Below are positions 1 to 7,594 of a DNA stretch of 64,000 bases, one piece after another. Location: NCBI RefSeq assembly GCF_030812995.1, contig NZ_JAUSTT010000011.1:62001-126000 (forward strand). Direction: 5' to 3'. The DNA is from Bacillus chungangensis. Lineage in GTDB: Bacteria; Bacillota; Bacilli; Bacillales; Bacillaceae_C. The notes below the pieces were generated by a model. The model was not told the DNA's origin. It worked only from the letters and a program-made list of their open reading frames with translations, and did not search any database. The translations under genes were made by a program, and so were the position numbers. The number at the start of each line of letters is the position of its first letter. Positions within the stretch are counted from its first letter, which is position 1.

Positions 1-1
1 A

Positions 2-478
2 AAAAGCGAAGAACTAATTCTTTTAAGATTTCATCATAATTTAGGGATGCTTTATGCAGAAAAAAACCAGCCTATAGAAGCAATTAAATATTTTTCTAAA
101 ATATCAGCGAGAATACCTAACCATTTTAAATCGGTATTTTTAGAAGCGAGAGAACGAGTGAAATTAAAAGAAACAGAGGATGCTGCTAGGTTAATTGAAA
201 GAGGATTAAAAATATGCCAGGAATTAAACAACAAACAATATAAATATCATTTTAACATTTTACAAGATCTAAACGAAAATGCTCCTGCAAAGGTTCTTGA
301 AAAATCTGTATTGGATGCATTTACTTATTTTGAACATGAAGGCTTACATGAATATGTCCGGGAGTATGCTGAAACATTAGCAATCCGATTTCACGAAGAG
401 GGAAATTATTCAAAAGCAAGCAACTATTTTTACTTAGTTCATAAAAAGAGAGAAAAACAATTTCAGAAAGGGAGATAA
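2..478 (+). CDS. RRNPP-type TPR regulator (Rap/NprR-like), C-terminal part
   Basis: The reading frame is open from base 2, so this is the last ~158 residues of a gene starting left of the window. It is all-helical with TPR-like repeats (for example HNLGMLYAEKNQPIEAIKYF and HEEGNYSKASNYFYLVH), the pattern of peptide-binding repeats in Rap phosphatases and NprR/PlcR-type regulators. The N-terminal part that would tell a Rap phosphatase from a DNA-binding NprR/PlcR type is outside the window. A small exported-peptide gene starts 2 bases after the stop codon, the standard arrangement for these receptor-peptide pairs. Family level is fairly sure; the subtype is not. Confidence 0.7.
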   Translation, partial: KSEELILLRFHHNLGMLYAEKNQPIEAIKYFSKISARIPNHFKSVFLEARERVKLKETEDAARLIERGLKICQELNNKQYKYHFNILQDLNENAPAKVLEKSVLDAFTYFEHEGLHEYVREYAETLAIRFHEEGNYSKASNYFYLVHKKREKQFQKGR

Positions 479-480
479 AT

Positions 481-624
481 ATGAAGAAAAAAGTAATAGG
501 ACTATTAATGACTGTTGTTTTAATAAGTGGACTGTCAATTATAAACCAAAAACAAGAACATCCTACCCCATCCCATAGCAAGGTTATTCTACAATTTCAT
601 GGGGAGACACCTACAGGCTGGTAA
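481..624 (+). CDS. Phr/NprX-like signalling peptide precursor (47 aa)
   Basis: This 47-codon ORF starts with a lysine-rich stretch (MKKK), followed by a hydrophobic segment typical of a Sec signal (VIGLLMTVVLISGL), then a polar tail ending FHGETPTGW. A purine-rich ribosome site (aaagggag) precedes the ATG, which lies 2 bases after the stop of the TPR regulator gene, implying co-transcription and coupling. Size, layout and position fit the precursors of secreted quorum peptides (Phr, NprX, PapR) that are exported, cut and re-imported to bind the upstream receptor. The C-terminal residues are the likeliest mature pheromone; that is inference from the family. The sequence does not match a pheromone I know. 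Confidence 0.7.
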   Translation: MKKKVIGLLMTVVLISGLSIINQKQEHPTPSHSKVILQFHGETPTGW

Positions 625-713
625 TAACAAAATGAATCCTAAAACAAAGGGTTCCCTTGTTCATTTTTCATCAGAATTCTTTCATACCTTACTTTTATTT
701 CAATTATGAGAAC

Positions 714-765
714 AAGGCTAAGTTAAAAGAGTCCCCACTTAACGACCCTTTAACTTAGCCTTTTG
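714..765. terminator. Bidirectional terminator
   Basis: A 14-bp inverted repeat (aaggctaagttaaa at 714-727 and its complement at 749-762) has T runs on one side and A runs on the other. It lies between the + strand peptide gene and the convergent minus-strand gene at 771. Confidence 0.75.
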
Positions 766-770
766 TACTC

Positions 771-1022
771 TTAAAATGTAATAATCATCTGCAAAACAAC
801 GTTCGTATCATCATTGACTAATACATATAACGCTTTTGTTTTTGGGTGATTTGCAAAATATCTTATTGCCAAAGAATGTTTCAAGCTACCATCTAACATC
901 CAGTTTTTCGGGAAAAAAATTTTTTCTTCCTTGCTCTGAGAAGCCAAGCATACATATTCAAATACTGTATTAAAATCATGATCATCTATATTTTTAATGA
1001 CAGAACAATCCATTTTATCCAA
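771..1022 (-). CDS. Hypothetical protein (83 aa)
   Basis: I do not recognise this protein. The best start is a TTG at 1022 preceded by a strong ribosome site (gggggagg, about 10 bases upstream); an ATG at 1027 is out of frame. There is no signal peptide or membrane segment. The C-terminal half (HPKTKALYVLVNDDTNVVLQMIITF) looks like beta strands. It ends just before a terminator shared with the peptide gene on the other strand. The clean Shine-Dalgarno and terminator suggest a real gene. Confidence 0.5.
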   Translation of the reverse strand: MDKMDCSVIKNIDDHDFNTVFEYVCLASQSKEEKIFFPKNWMLDGSLKHSLAIRYFANHPKTKALYVLVNDDTNVVLQMIITF

Positions 1023-1065
1023 TCCATCTTAATCCTCCCCCAAAATATGTATTGGCCGGAAAAAT

Positions 1066-1115
1066 ACAAAAGAGTTGTCCCATCTATCAGTTTACCTGAT
1101 TTTGGAACAACTCCC
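1066..1115 (-). terminator. Terminator of the GNAT/epimerase operon
   Basis: A hairpin pairs gagttgttcc with gggacaactc when read on the minus strand, followed by TTTTGTATTTTT. It lies directly downstream of the GNAT gene. Confidence 0.65.
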
Positions 1116-1131
1116 TAGTATTTCACTTGCT

Positions 1132-1827
1132 TTATTTCCTAAAATCAACCCAATAGTCGCCATTGCGGTTTGCCATTTGAAAGCAGCGCCAGCCATCTGC
1201 AAGCAGCGCCTGTTGACCAGCTGTGTCGTCCATGCGAAGTGTTCGAACTGCCGCTTCCGTTTTTTGTCTTCCTTCCTTTAGTTCCTTCACGAAAATATAG
1301 CGCAATTTGCCGCCGTATTTTTCTTTCAACGCTGCGATTTCCATTCCTTGAGCAAATTTATCCTTCAGGCTCGGAATATTAAAAGGTGCAACTGTACAGC
1401 ATACATAGGCGTATGTCTTGTTTTGTTTTGCGAGCTCTTTCATGATAATCGTTGCCAAAGTTTGCTGCAAACGATTTCCGCGATAAGCGGGATGCACATT
1501 GGATATTTCTTGATAGATGACACTGGCTAACTCTTCTTTTGTTAAGCCAATATCTCTGCCTAAATGATCTTCATCTATCAAAGGAACCATCAACGCCCGA
1601 AAGGCAATGAGTTGTTCGTCTACGAACGCTCCGATCATGAGGCCGTTTCCTTCCAATATATATTGAAAATCGTCTCTCGTAAGCGGCGCTAATACTGCTT
1701 TATCTTCCAGAGAGGCAACAACTTTACCTTGCAACGTTAAAATGGCATCCAAATCTGTTAAAGATAATAGATGAACCTCAAATGGCTGCATCGAGTGCAG
1801 CAATATTCCTCTCTCAATCAGTTTCAC
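1132..1827 (-). CDS. GNAT-family N-acetyltransferase (231 aa)
   Basis: The protein has the GNAT fold signature around residues 85-145: a beta strand (LIAFRALMVPL), a segment ISNVHPAYRGNRLQQTLATI that corresponds to the acetyl-CoA pyrophosphate loop (Q/RxxGxG/A, here RGNRLQQ), and a following helix. It would transfer an acyl group from acyl-CoA to an amine; the substrate is unknown. The GTG start at 1827 has an aaggagg site 8 bases upstream. It follows the enolase-superfamily epimerase by about 30 bases in the same direction. A CoA-dependent amino-acid N-acyltransferase next to a racemase recalls the D-amino-acid succinylation/racemisation pathway described in Geobacillus; this comparison is inference. 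Confidence 0.75.
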   Translation of the reverse strand: MKLIERGILLHSMQPFEVHLLSLTDLDAILTLQGKVVASLEDKAVLAPLTRDDFQYILEGNGLMIGAFVDEQLIAFRALMVPLIDEDHLGRDIGLTKEELASVIYQEISNVHPAYRGNRLQQTLATIIMKELAKQNKTYAYVCCTVAPFNIPSLKDKFAQGMEIAALKEKYGGKLRYIFVKELKEGRQKTEAAVRTLRMDDTAGQQALLADGWRCFQMANRNGDYWVDFRK

Positions 1828-1858
1828 TGCTTATCCCTCCTTACTTTTATTTTGTGCG

Positions 1859-2968
1859 TTATCTAATTGCATCTTGAAAAACGGTCATTTCTTGTAAGTG
1901 TTCATCATTGATGTCAATTCCTAACCCTGGTTGCTCGGTCAGTTGTATAAAAGGAACATCATAATGCAGATTGCCAACGTCTTTCGAAAACTTCAACGGT
2001 CCAGTCAGTTCCACACTTGTAATAATCTTTTTCGAAAAGGCGACATGAAATCCTGCCGCAGAACCAACTGATGACTCCACCATGGAACCAACTTGACATT
2101 CGATACCAACCATTTCTGCTTGATGCGCTAATTTTACAGCAGGATAAATACCCCCACATTTCATGAGTTTAATATTCACTTTATCAGCTGCGTTTTTCTG
2201 AATAATTTCCCGCATTTCCCGTATTCCTTTTAATCCCTCATCAATCATAAGCGGAATATCTGTCTTTGATCTAATAAACGCCATCCCATCAATATCATCG
2301 GCAAGAACAGGCTGCTCCAGCCAGTCAATTTCAAGATCGCGCAAAGAACGAATGGCAGTTAATGTTGCAGCGCTGTTTTTCCAGCCTTGGTTTACGTCGA
2401 CGCGAATTGCTGGATTATTTCCTATTCGTTTTCGTACAGCCTCAATTCTTTTAACATCCTTTTTAATATCTGTGCCAACTTTCATTTTAAAAGAATCATA
2501 ACCTTTAGCCATCATAGCAGCTGCTTCTTCAGCCATTTGTTCTGGCTCCGCTATGCTCAACACATGTGTGATTGGAAATTTATCATGATAGCGGCCGCCA
2601 ATCAATTGGTAGACAGGTTGGCCAAGCTTTTTCCCCATTATGTCAAAGCAAGCAATGTCAATAGCGGCTTTTGCTGTTGGTGCTCCATAGATCGTACGAT
2701 TCATGATTTCATGTAATTTCTCCATTTCCATTGGGTTTTGCCCTATTACTGCTGGACCCAACGTATTTTTCAACGTATGAAAAATGCCTTCCCACGTTTC
2801 TCCAGTTACATGTTCATCTGCAACACTTTCCCCATAACCGACAATCCCTTCGTCTGTTTCAATTTTGACAATAACAGATGGCATATATTGATAAGAGTGA
2901 TAACTGATCACAAATGGTACATGAAGAGGCAAGTGAATGGCATATAGGTCAATCGCTTTAATTTTCAA
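1859..2968 (-). CDS. Mandelate racemase/muconate lactonizing enzyme family (enolase superfamily) epimerase
   Basis: Conserved features of the muconate-lactonizing-enzyme subgroup are visible: KMK in SFKMKVG (catalytic lysines), metal ligands in RVDVNQGW, WLEQPV and MIDEG, and a second lysine in NIKLMKCGG. The capping domain fills the first ~120 residues. Such enzymes abstract an alpha proton from a carboxylate and act as dipeptide epimerases, N-acyl amino acid racemases or cycloisomerases; the exact reaction cannot be read from sequence. An ATG exists at 2977, but agaaagga abuts it, whereas it sits 9 bases before the TTG at 2968, giving the typical start MKIKAID; I therefore chose TTG. The gene is divergent from the regulator at 3056. 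Confidence 0.8.
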   Translation of the reverse strand: MKIKAIDLYAIHLPLHVPFVISYHSYQYMPSVIVKIETDEGIVGYGESVADEHVTGETWEGIFHTLKNTLGPAVIGQNPMEMEKLHEIMNRTIYGAPTAKAAIDIACFDIMGKKLGQPVYQLIGGRYHDKFPITHVLSIAEPEQMAEEAAAMMAKGYDSFKMKVGTDIKKDVKRIEAVRKRIGNNPAIRVDVNQGWKNSAATLTAIRSLRDLEIDWLEQPVLADDIDGMAFIRSKTDIPLMIDEGLKGIREMREIIQKNAADKVNIKLMKCGGIYPAVKLAHQAEMVGIECQVGSMVESSVGSAAGFHVAFSKKIITSVELTGPLKFSKDVGNLHYDVPFIQLTEQPGLGIDINDEHLQEMTVFQDAIR

Positions 2969-3014
2969 AAAGTTCATTCCTTTCTGTTTACAATCATGGT
3001 TTATTTTGATATAG

Positions 3015-3032
3015 TTGTCGTAAAATAGACGC
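3015..3032. promoter_or_regulatory. Operator-like motif, copy 1
   Basis: The 18-mer ttgtcgtaaaatagacgc recurs with a single difference at 5823-5840 in front of the NhaC gene. It contains the imperfect dyad GTC-N8-GAC. It lies between the divergent epimerase and regulator genes, so the regulator at 3056 is the obvious candidate to bind it (inference). Confidence 0.65.
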
Positions 3033-3055
3033 AAAATAGAGGAGTTGTAGCACTC

Positions 3056-4321
3056 ATGACAAAAATTGCGGTTATCGGTTCAGCAGATTTTATCGCTCAT
3101 ATTTTGTCTGTTGCACCTCAAATAAAAGACATCGAAGTCGAACCATATGTGTATAAAGAGCCACAAGAAGCAGCGGAGCTGATCAAACATTTAAAGCCAT
3201 GTGATGTTATCTTTTATTCAGGTGCATTGCCATTCTATTTTTCCAAAAACTTGCGAGAACAGCTGCCGATTCCGGCGCTCTATCTGGAGCAGGATGAAAT
3301 GGCAATTGCTTCAACACTACTTTCTATTGTCCATCATCATAACATTCCGATTGAACGAATTTCAATCGATTTAACCGATGCTTCCTTTGTTGCTAATGTA
3401 TTAACAGACATTGGTATTGAGCGTTCACCTGTTCATGTAATGGATTATACGAGCATGCTGCCAGACAAATTTGACACAGCAGCAATCGTTGACTTTCACC
3501 TTTCCCGCTTTAAATCGGGCGCAATTGATTTGGCATTAACGAGTGTCCATGCAGTATATGATCAACTACAAGCACTTCAAGTGCCGGCCAAGCGAATGAT
3601 TGATCCAACTAAAGCAGTCATTCGCGGTTTGCAAGATGCCAAAGCACGTGCTGAATTAGCGAAACACCACGCTGCCACAGTTGCAGTCTGCTATTTGTCG
3701 TTAACGAAGCAGGATGAGTTTCAACATCAATATGTCGATGTTTTCGCTCATCTTTTACATGCTTCTGTTCAACAAATAGATGAATGTACTTTCACACTTT
3801 ATAGTACACGCGGGCGTATTGAAGCACTTATGGAAAGCGGCGAATTTCATCACTTTCTATTAAAATGGCAAGATACAGTTGTAGCTGGTTTTGGCTATGG
3901 GACTACTGCTGCCGAAGCCGAACAAAACGCAAAAATTGCTCGGAGCTTTGCAGCTGATCACAAAACCGAAAGCTGCGGATATATTTTAACGGAAGAAAAA
4001 GAACTGCTTGGTCCTTTTCCAAAAGAAAAGAAAACACAACGTCTAAAAAATGACCATCCTGAATTGCTGCAAATTGCAAAACAAATAAAACTGAGCCCTG
4101 CAAACCTGTCAAAAATCATTCAGTTTAGCAAGTCTCGCCAGACGCTGCAATTTACCGCTGCCGATCTGTCCAGTTATTTGCAAGTGACACGCCGCTCCAC
4201 CGAACGCATTTTAAAAAAATTAGTTGATCATGGATACGCCAAAATTGTCGGTCAAGAAATGACCTATCAGCAAGGCCGCCCTCGTTCAGTATATGAGCTC
4301 AATATACCAATCTATCAGTAA
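3056..4321 (+). CDS. Transcriptional regulator with degenerate GGDEF-like and winged-helix domains (421 aa)
   Basis: Three parts can be seen. Residues 1-150 look like an alpha/beta sensor domain (MTKIAVIGSADFIAHIL; strands and helices as in a PrpR_N-like fold). Residues ~205-310 end in TVVAGFGYGTTAAEAEQNA, which resembles the strand-helix end of GGDEF-like domains (SIGIG..x..A..NA) but without a GGDEF active site. Residues ~330-421 form a winged helix (TAADLSSYLQVTRRSTERIL as the HTH and a wing ending GRPRSVYEL). A GAGGAG site precedes the ATG. It is divergent from the epimerase and upstream of the convergent NhaC gene. It probably controls both through the shared 18-bp motif. The ligand is unknown. 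Confidence 0.65.
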   Translation: MTKIAVIGSADFIAHILSVAPQIKDIEVEPYVYKEPQEAAELIKHLKPCDVIFYSGALPFYFSKNLREQLPIPALYLEQDEMAIASTLLSIVHHHNIPIERISIDLTDASFVANVLTDIGIERSPVHVMDYTSMLPDKFDTAAIVDFHLSRFKSGAIDLALTSVHAVYDQLQALQVPAKRMIDPTKAVIRGLQDAKARAELAKHHAATVAVCYLSLTKQDEFQHQYVDVFAHLLHASVQQIDECTFTLYSTRGRIEALMESGEFHHFLLKWQDTVVAGFGYGTTAAEAEQNAKIARSFAADHKTESCGYILTEEKELLGPFPKEKKTQRLKNDHPELLQIAKQIKLSPANLSKIIQFSKSRQTLQFTAADLSSYLQVTRRSTERILKKLVDHGYAKIVGQEMTYQQGRPRSVYELNIPIYQ

Positions 4322-4357
4322 AAAGTGAAAAGTGCTTTTAGCAGACTTTTCGCTTTT
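4322..4357. terminator. Bidirectional terminator between regulator and nhaC
   Basis: The arms aaaagtgaaaagt and acttttcgctttttt form a hairpin with a T run on the + side and an A run on the other. It separates two convergent genes. Confidence 0.7.
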
Positions 4358-5779
4358 TTATTCATTCAAAGTCATCTCTTCTGCTTTATTTAATGCGATT
4401 ATTTCTGATTCTGTTAATTTTGTAATCGTGATTCCAGTAAACGCATAGATCATAGATATAATGGGAACAACGAAGTTCAGCACTGCATATGGAGCATATT
4501 CAAACGCATGCACGCCTAACGTACCAAATATAAAGACACCGCACGTATTCCATGGGATAAAGACAGATGTCAACGTTCCGCCGTCTTCAAGTGCACGCGA
4601 TAAGTTTTTTGAATGGAGACCGTTATCTCTGTAAGCCTTTACATACATGCGCGACGGAATCACAATGGAAATGTATTGCTCAGAGCATGTAGCATTCGTT
4701 GCAAAACAAGATGCAATCGTTGATACAATAAGTCCTTTTGCTGTTTTTGCAAGCTTCAAAATTTGATTGACAATTGCTTTCAGCATGCCTGTCTGTTCCA
4801 AGACACCGCCAAATGTCATCGCTACAATTGTCATTGAAACCGTATTCATCATTGATTCTAGACCGCCGCTATTAAACAAATTATCAACCATTTCATTCCC
4901 TGTATTAATCACATAGCCATTTTGCAAAGCGCTAATTGCTTCAGCAAAAGAGCCTCCTTGTATGAAAACATGAGAAAGAAATCCAAGAAAAATCCCAATA
5001 ATAAGTGCAGGAATTGCGGGCACTTTTTTGGCTACGAGGACAATAACAAACAATGGGATAATGAGTAGAAATGGTGAAATAACAAAGTTATTTTGCAATG
5101 CATGAATCGTTTGTTCAATATCCGTCGTGTCTACTCCACTTTTGCCAAAATTTTTCCCTAAAAACCAGTATACGGTCAAAGCAATGACCAGCCCTGGAAC
5201 AGTTGTATAAAGCATATGGCGAATATGTTCAAATAAATTCGTATTCGTTAGTCCAGCTGCTAAGTTAGTTGTATCTGAAAGCGGTGACATTTTATCTCCA
5301 AAATAAGCACCAGAAATGATCGCACCTGCAACCATTGGTGCGGGAATTCCCATGCTCAGACCAATCCCCATGCCAGCGACACCGATCGTCCCCATCGTTG
5401 ACCATGAACTTCCAACCGCTAATGAAACAATCGCACATATTAGAGTAATAGATATTAAGAAAAAGGAAGGTGTAATCATTTTTAATCCGTAGTAAATCAT
5501 TGTTGCGACGATTCCGCCGCCTATCCAAGCACCAATAGTTAATCCAACAAGGATAATGATGACTACTGCTGGCAGTGCAAGGCGAATTCCTTTATACATC
5601 GCGTCCTCAATTTCTTTCCATTTAAATCCGTATCGAAGCGCAACAAGTGAAGCAACAGTCGTTCCGACAATAAGTGGAATATGTGGGCCTTGTTCGAATT
5701 TCACAACGCTGAGATACATTACTGTAATCATGATGACGAGCGGAATAATAGCGCTCCAAAACGGGATCTTTTTTTCCAT
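4358..5779 (-). CDS. NhaC-family Na+/H+ antiporter or antiporter-type carboxylate carrier
   Basis: This 473-residue polytopic membrane protein has about 11-12 hydrophobic segments. Typical NhaC-family stretches are present: GSSWSTMGTIGVAGMGIG, SGAYFGDKMSPLSDTTNLAA and the C-terminal TSVFIPWNTCGVF. Members exchange Na+ for H+, or couple Na+ and H+ exchange to organic anions (as MleN does with malate and lactate). Because its promoter carries the same 18-bp motif as the epimerase/regulator promoter, a role in uptake or export of the epimerase substrate is plausible (inference). A good ribosome site (aaggaggaaaag) precedes the ATG. Confidence 0.85.
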   Translation of the reverse strand: MEKKIPFWSAIIPLVIMITVMYLSVVKFEQGPHIPLIVGTTVASLVALRYGFKWKEIEDAMYKGIRLALPAVVIIILVGLTIGAWIGGGIVATMIYYGLKMITPSFFLISITLICAIVSLAVGSSWSTMGTIGVAGMGIGLSMGIPAPMVAGAIISGAYFGDKMSPLSDTTNLAAGLTNTNLFEHIRHMLYTTVPGLVIALTVYWFLGKNFGKSGVDTTDIEQTIHALQNNFVISPFLLIIPLFVIVLVAKKVPAIPALIIGIFLGFLSHVFIQGGSFAEAISALQNGYVINTGNEMVDNLFNSGGLESMMNTVSMTIVAMTFGGVLEQTGMLKAIVNQILKLAKTAKGLIVSTIASCFATNATCSEQYISIVIPSRMYVKAYRDNGLHSKNLSRALEDGGTLTSVFIPWNTCGVFIFGTLGVHAFEYAPYAVLNFVVPIISMIYAFTGITITKLTESEIIALNKAEEMTLNE

Positions 5780-5822
5780 ACTTTTCCTCCTTGAAGACTT
5801 TACATTTTTTGACTATTTTTAA

Positions 5823-5840
5823 TTGTCGTATAATAGACGC
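5823..5840. promoter_or_regulatory. Operator-like motif, copy 2
   Basis: The 18-mer ttgtcgtataatagacgc differs at one base from the motif at 3015-3032. It sits immediately downstream of the predicted nhaC transcription start, where a bound repressor would block transcription. Confidence 0.65.
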
Positions 5841-5850
5841 TATTAGCGTA

Positions 5851-5879
5851 ATAATAAATGTTTTGTCTTAGCGTGTCAA
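5851..5879 (-). promoter_or_regulatory. SigA-type promoter of nhaC
   Basis: Read on the minus strand there is TTGACA (5874-5879), a 17-base spacer and TATTAT (5851-5856). This is a near-consensus vegetative promoter; the start would fall near 5844, just before the operator-like motif. Confidence 0.7.
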
Positions 5880-6030
5880 CTTGATTTTCACCTTCTCCCT
5901 ATTAATATAATGGAAAAGGAAAGAACTTGTCTATGACATTAGATCGCACGCGCTTTTTAATGATACATGGTAAAAAAGGCAGATGTGTCTATTTTACCAA
6001 AAAAGTTTAAAAATACGAAGATTAAAAGAA
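5880..6030. other. Intergenic stretch, nothing recognised
   Basis: Upstream of the nhaC promoter and downstream of the SAM-hydrolase terminator I see AT-rich sequence without a supported gene or repeat. Confidence 0.5.
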
Positions 6031-6060
6031 AAAACCGTCTGCCATAAGCCAAACGGTTTA
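6031..6060 (-). terminator. Terminator of SAM-hydrolase gene
   Basis: On the minus strand aaaccgt and acggttt pair and are followed by TTTTTTCTTTT. Confidence 0.7.
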
Positions 6061-6080
6061 AATTCATGGTGCTAAGTTAT

Positions 6081-6926
6081 TTAACATTTACAGATTATTA
6101 TCTTTCTATTGATACTACCAGGCTCAATATGATACATTTCCGCAAATGAACCTTGATTAATAGCAATCCCAAGCTTTTCAAGTGAATTGACAAAGATTAA
6201 TGGCTCTCCTACATGACTATCAGCGAAGGAACGGCCAAACGTCATCACATTTTGATATAATTGACGTTTTTCATCTTCTATGGTCACTTCAAATGAATCA
6301 CCATACTGCACTTCTAATTCTTTAAAAAGGGATCGATCGATATTCGTCCATAGATTCCCAAAACGGATATCGAGAATATCAATATTTCCCATGATGACTC
6401 CATTTTTCATGCAAGCTTCCGATTTTGGCAGTTCAATGATAGAATCTACTGCAATTACTGGTCCTGCCTGTTCGAAAGTAATCACCTTTGATGCCAGTCT
6501 AGCCCCTGTATAAGCGTATACGTCACGGCCGTGAAAAGTATATGATTCTCCAGAATGCGGAAGCCGATTAATAGATTCATCAATGATTCTCGCTTCAATG
6601 ATGCCGCTATTGTTCTTCATATGTGTCAGCGTACCGTTGTCTGGTGTAATGATATATTGGTTTGCAGCTGTCTTAGCAACAATACTTCTCCTTTCAGAAC
6701 CGACACCAGGGTCGACGACAGATATAAATACGGTCTCTTCCGGCCAATAGGACATTGTCTGATAAAGACGATAGGAAGCCTCCCAAACATTATACTGCGG
6801 AATGTCATGTGTTAAATCAAAAATCCTGAGTGATGGATCAACCGACATTGCCACTCCATACATCGCACATACAGCCCCATCACTCGTGCCAAAATCAGTT
6901 TGTAATACCAATCTACTATTCACCAT
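6081..6926 (-). CDS. SAM hydroxide adenosyltransferase / S-adenosylmethionine hydrolase family (DUF62)
   Basis: The start of the protein (LVLQTDFGTSDGAVCAMYGV), DLTHDIP, VVDPGVGSERRSIVAK, TPDNGTLT and TFHGRDVYA are the hallmarks of the chlorinase/fluorinase/SAM-hydroxide adenosyltransferase family. Members that use water or hydroxide cleave SAM to adenosine and methionine; the residues seen fit this group rather than a halogenase. An upstream in-frame ATG (6938) lies inside the ribosome site ggaggaga, so the ATG at 6926 is chosen (a GTG follows it). Its leader carries an IS605-type palindromic element and, further up, a T-box, which is unexpected for this enzyme. Confidence 0.85.
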   Translation of the reverse strand: MVNSRLVLQTDFGTSDGAVCAMYGVAMSVDPSLRIFDLTHDIPQYNVWEASYRLYQTMSYWPEETVFISVVDPGVGSERRSIVAKTAANQYIITPDNGTLTHMKNNSGIIEARIIDESINRLPHSGESYTFHGRDVYAYTGARLASKVITFEQAGPVIAVDSIIELPKSEACMKNGVIMGNIDILDIRFGNLWTNIDRSLFKELEVQYGDSFEVTIEDEKRQLYQNVMTFGRSFADSHVGEPLIFVNSLEKLGIAINQGSFAEMYHIEPGSINRKIIICKC

Positions 6927-6946
6927 TCTCTCCTCCATTCATTTAT

Positions 6947-7166
6947 AAAGTGAAACTTCTATCAGTGGGGGTTTTCTCTCATCCCCCACTGATGAGAAGT
7001 AGAACAAAGGCTAAGGTCGCAACGTCCTGTTGCAACGCCTTTGTGACCGACATCCTGTCGGCCCGAACCAATCGGACATTTACTGGCAGTTATCCCCCAC
7101 CTTGACTTCTTCGATTCCTCTTAATCTTGAGGTGGGGGTCTTACTGCCAGTTAGATGTGGGATAAA
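6947..7166 (-). mobile_element. IS200/IS605-type palindromic element (PATE-like), copy 1, long form
   Basis: This 220-bp copy has no ORF. In the minus direction it begins with TTTAT then cccacatctaactggcag and ends gaagtttcactttat. It contains two strong hairpins: tcagtggggg/cccccactga near the right end, and ctggcag...cccccacc/ggtggggg...ctgccag near the left end. Subterminal hairpins, a pentanucleotide at the left border and no terminal inverted repeats or target duplications are properties of IS200/IS605 elements. The central part, missing from short copies, may derive from a tnpB 3' end/omega-RNA region (inference). It ends about 10 bases upstream of the ribosome site of the SAM-hydrolase gene. 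Confidence 0.7.
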
Positions 7167-7182
7167 TAATGTCGTTAAAAAC

Positions 7183-7578
7183 AAAAAAACCACGCCCCTA
7201 TCGAATACGATAAGGACGTGGTTGAATACGTGGTACCACCTTATTTCGCTGTTTGCTCACGACAAACAGCCTTTGCCAGTACAAGAGTATCATACTCCTT
7301 ATACTGTGGTATTGATAACGAGTACCAAATCTCGTCGGAACCTAATCACACCTATAAGGTCTATTCAAAAAGAAGTTGAATAAGCGTGCATCGTTGTCAC
7401 TATGTTTTTACATTGACGAAATGCGTATAGATTTTCAGCAACTTTTTGAACATCCTATCAAATGTTTTCAGCACGAAACTTAGAGGCCATTGTTCAGATT
7501 CGTATTTTTGCTTCTTTTCAGCTCCCGAAGCTCTCTGTAAAAAATAACTTTATCCTACTTTCCCTCTTCACCGTTTTT
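7183..7578 (-). promoter_or_regulatory. T-box leader with intrinsic terminator, interrupted by a MITE-like insert
   Basis: On the minus strand the leader starts with T-box Stem I elements (gaagagggaaagtag, then agagagc...gggagctgaaaag, then gaatctgaac with base strand cctct). Further down it has the T-box sequence aaggtggtaccacg at 7229-7242, and a terminator pairing ccacgtccttatcg with cgataggggcgtgg followed by seven T (7183-7221). The base opposite the tRNA discriminator is T, which fits tRNAs with A73 (Met, Leu, Ile, Val, Phe and others). The specifier codon is not certain; a CUG next to a GAA loop-E-like motif is one candidate. About 100 bp at 7357-7456 look inserted between Stem I and the rest. 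Confidence 0.75.
7357..7456. repeat. MITE-like insert with inverted ends inside the T-box leader
   Basis: The left end aggtctattcaaaaag and the right end ctttttgaacatcct are imperfect inverted repeats around ~100 bp without coding potential. The right end closely matches sequence at 19871-19900. It lengthens the gap between T-box Stem I and the antiterminator far beyond the usual spacing. Confidence 0.45.
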
Positions 7579-7594
7579 AAAATATTTAGGTAAT

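Noticed and set aside
3015-3032. Reading the shared 18-mer only as a promoter -10 region
   Set aside because: At nhaC a separate well-spaced promoter lies just upstream, and the match extends well beyond a -10 hexamer.
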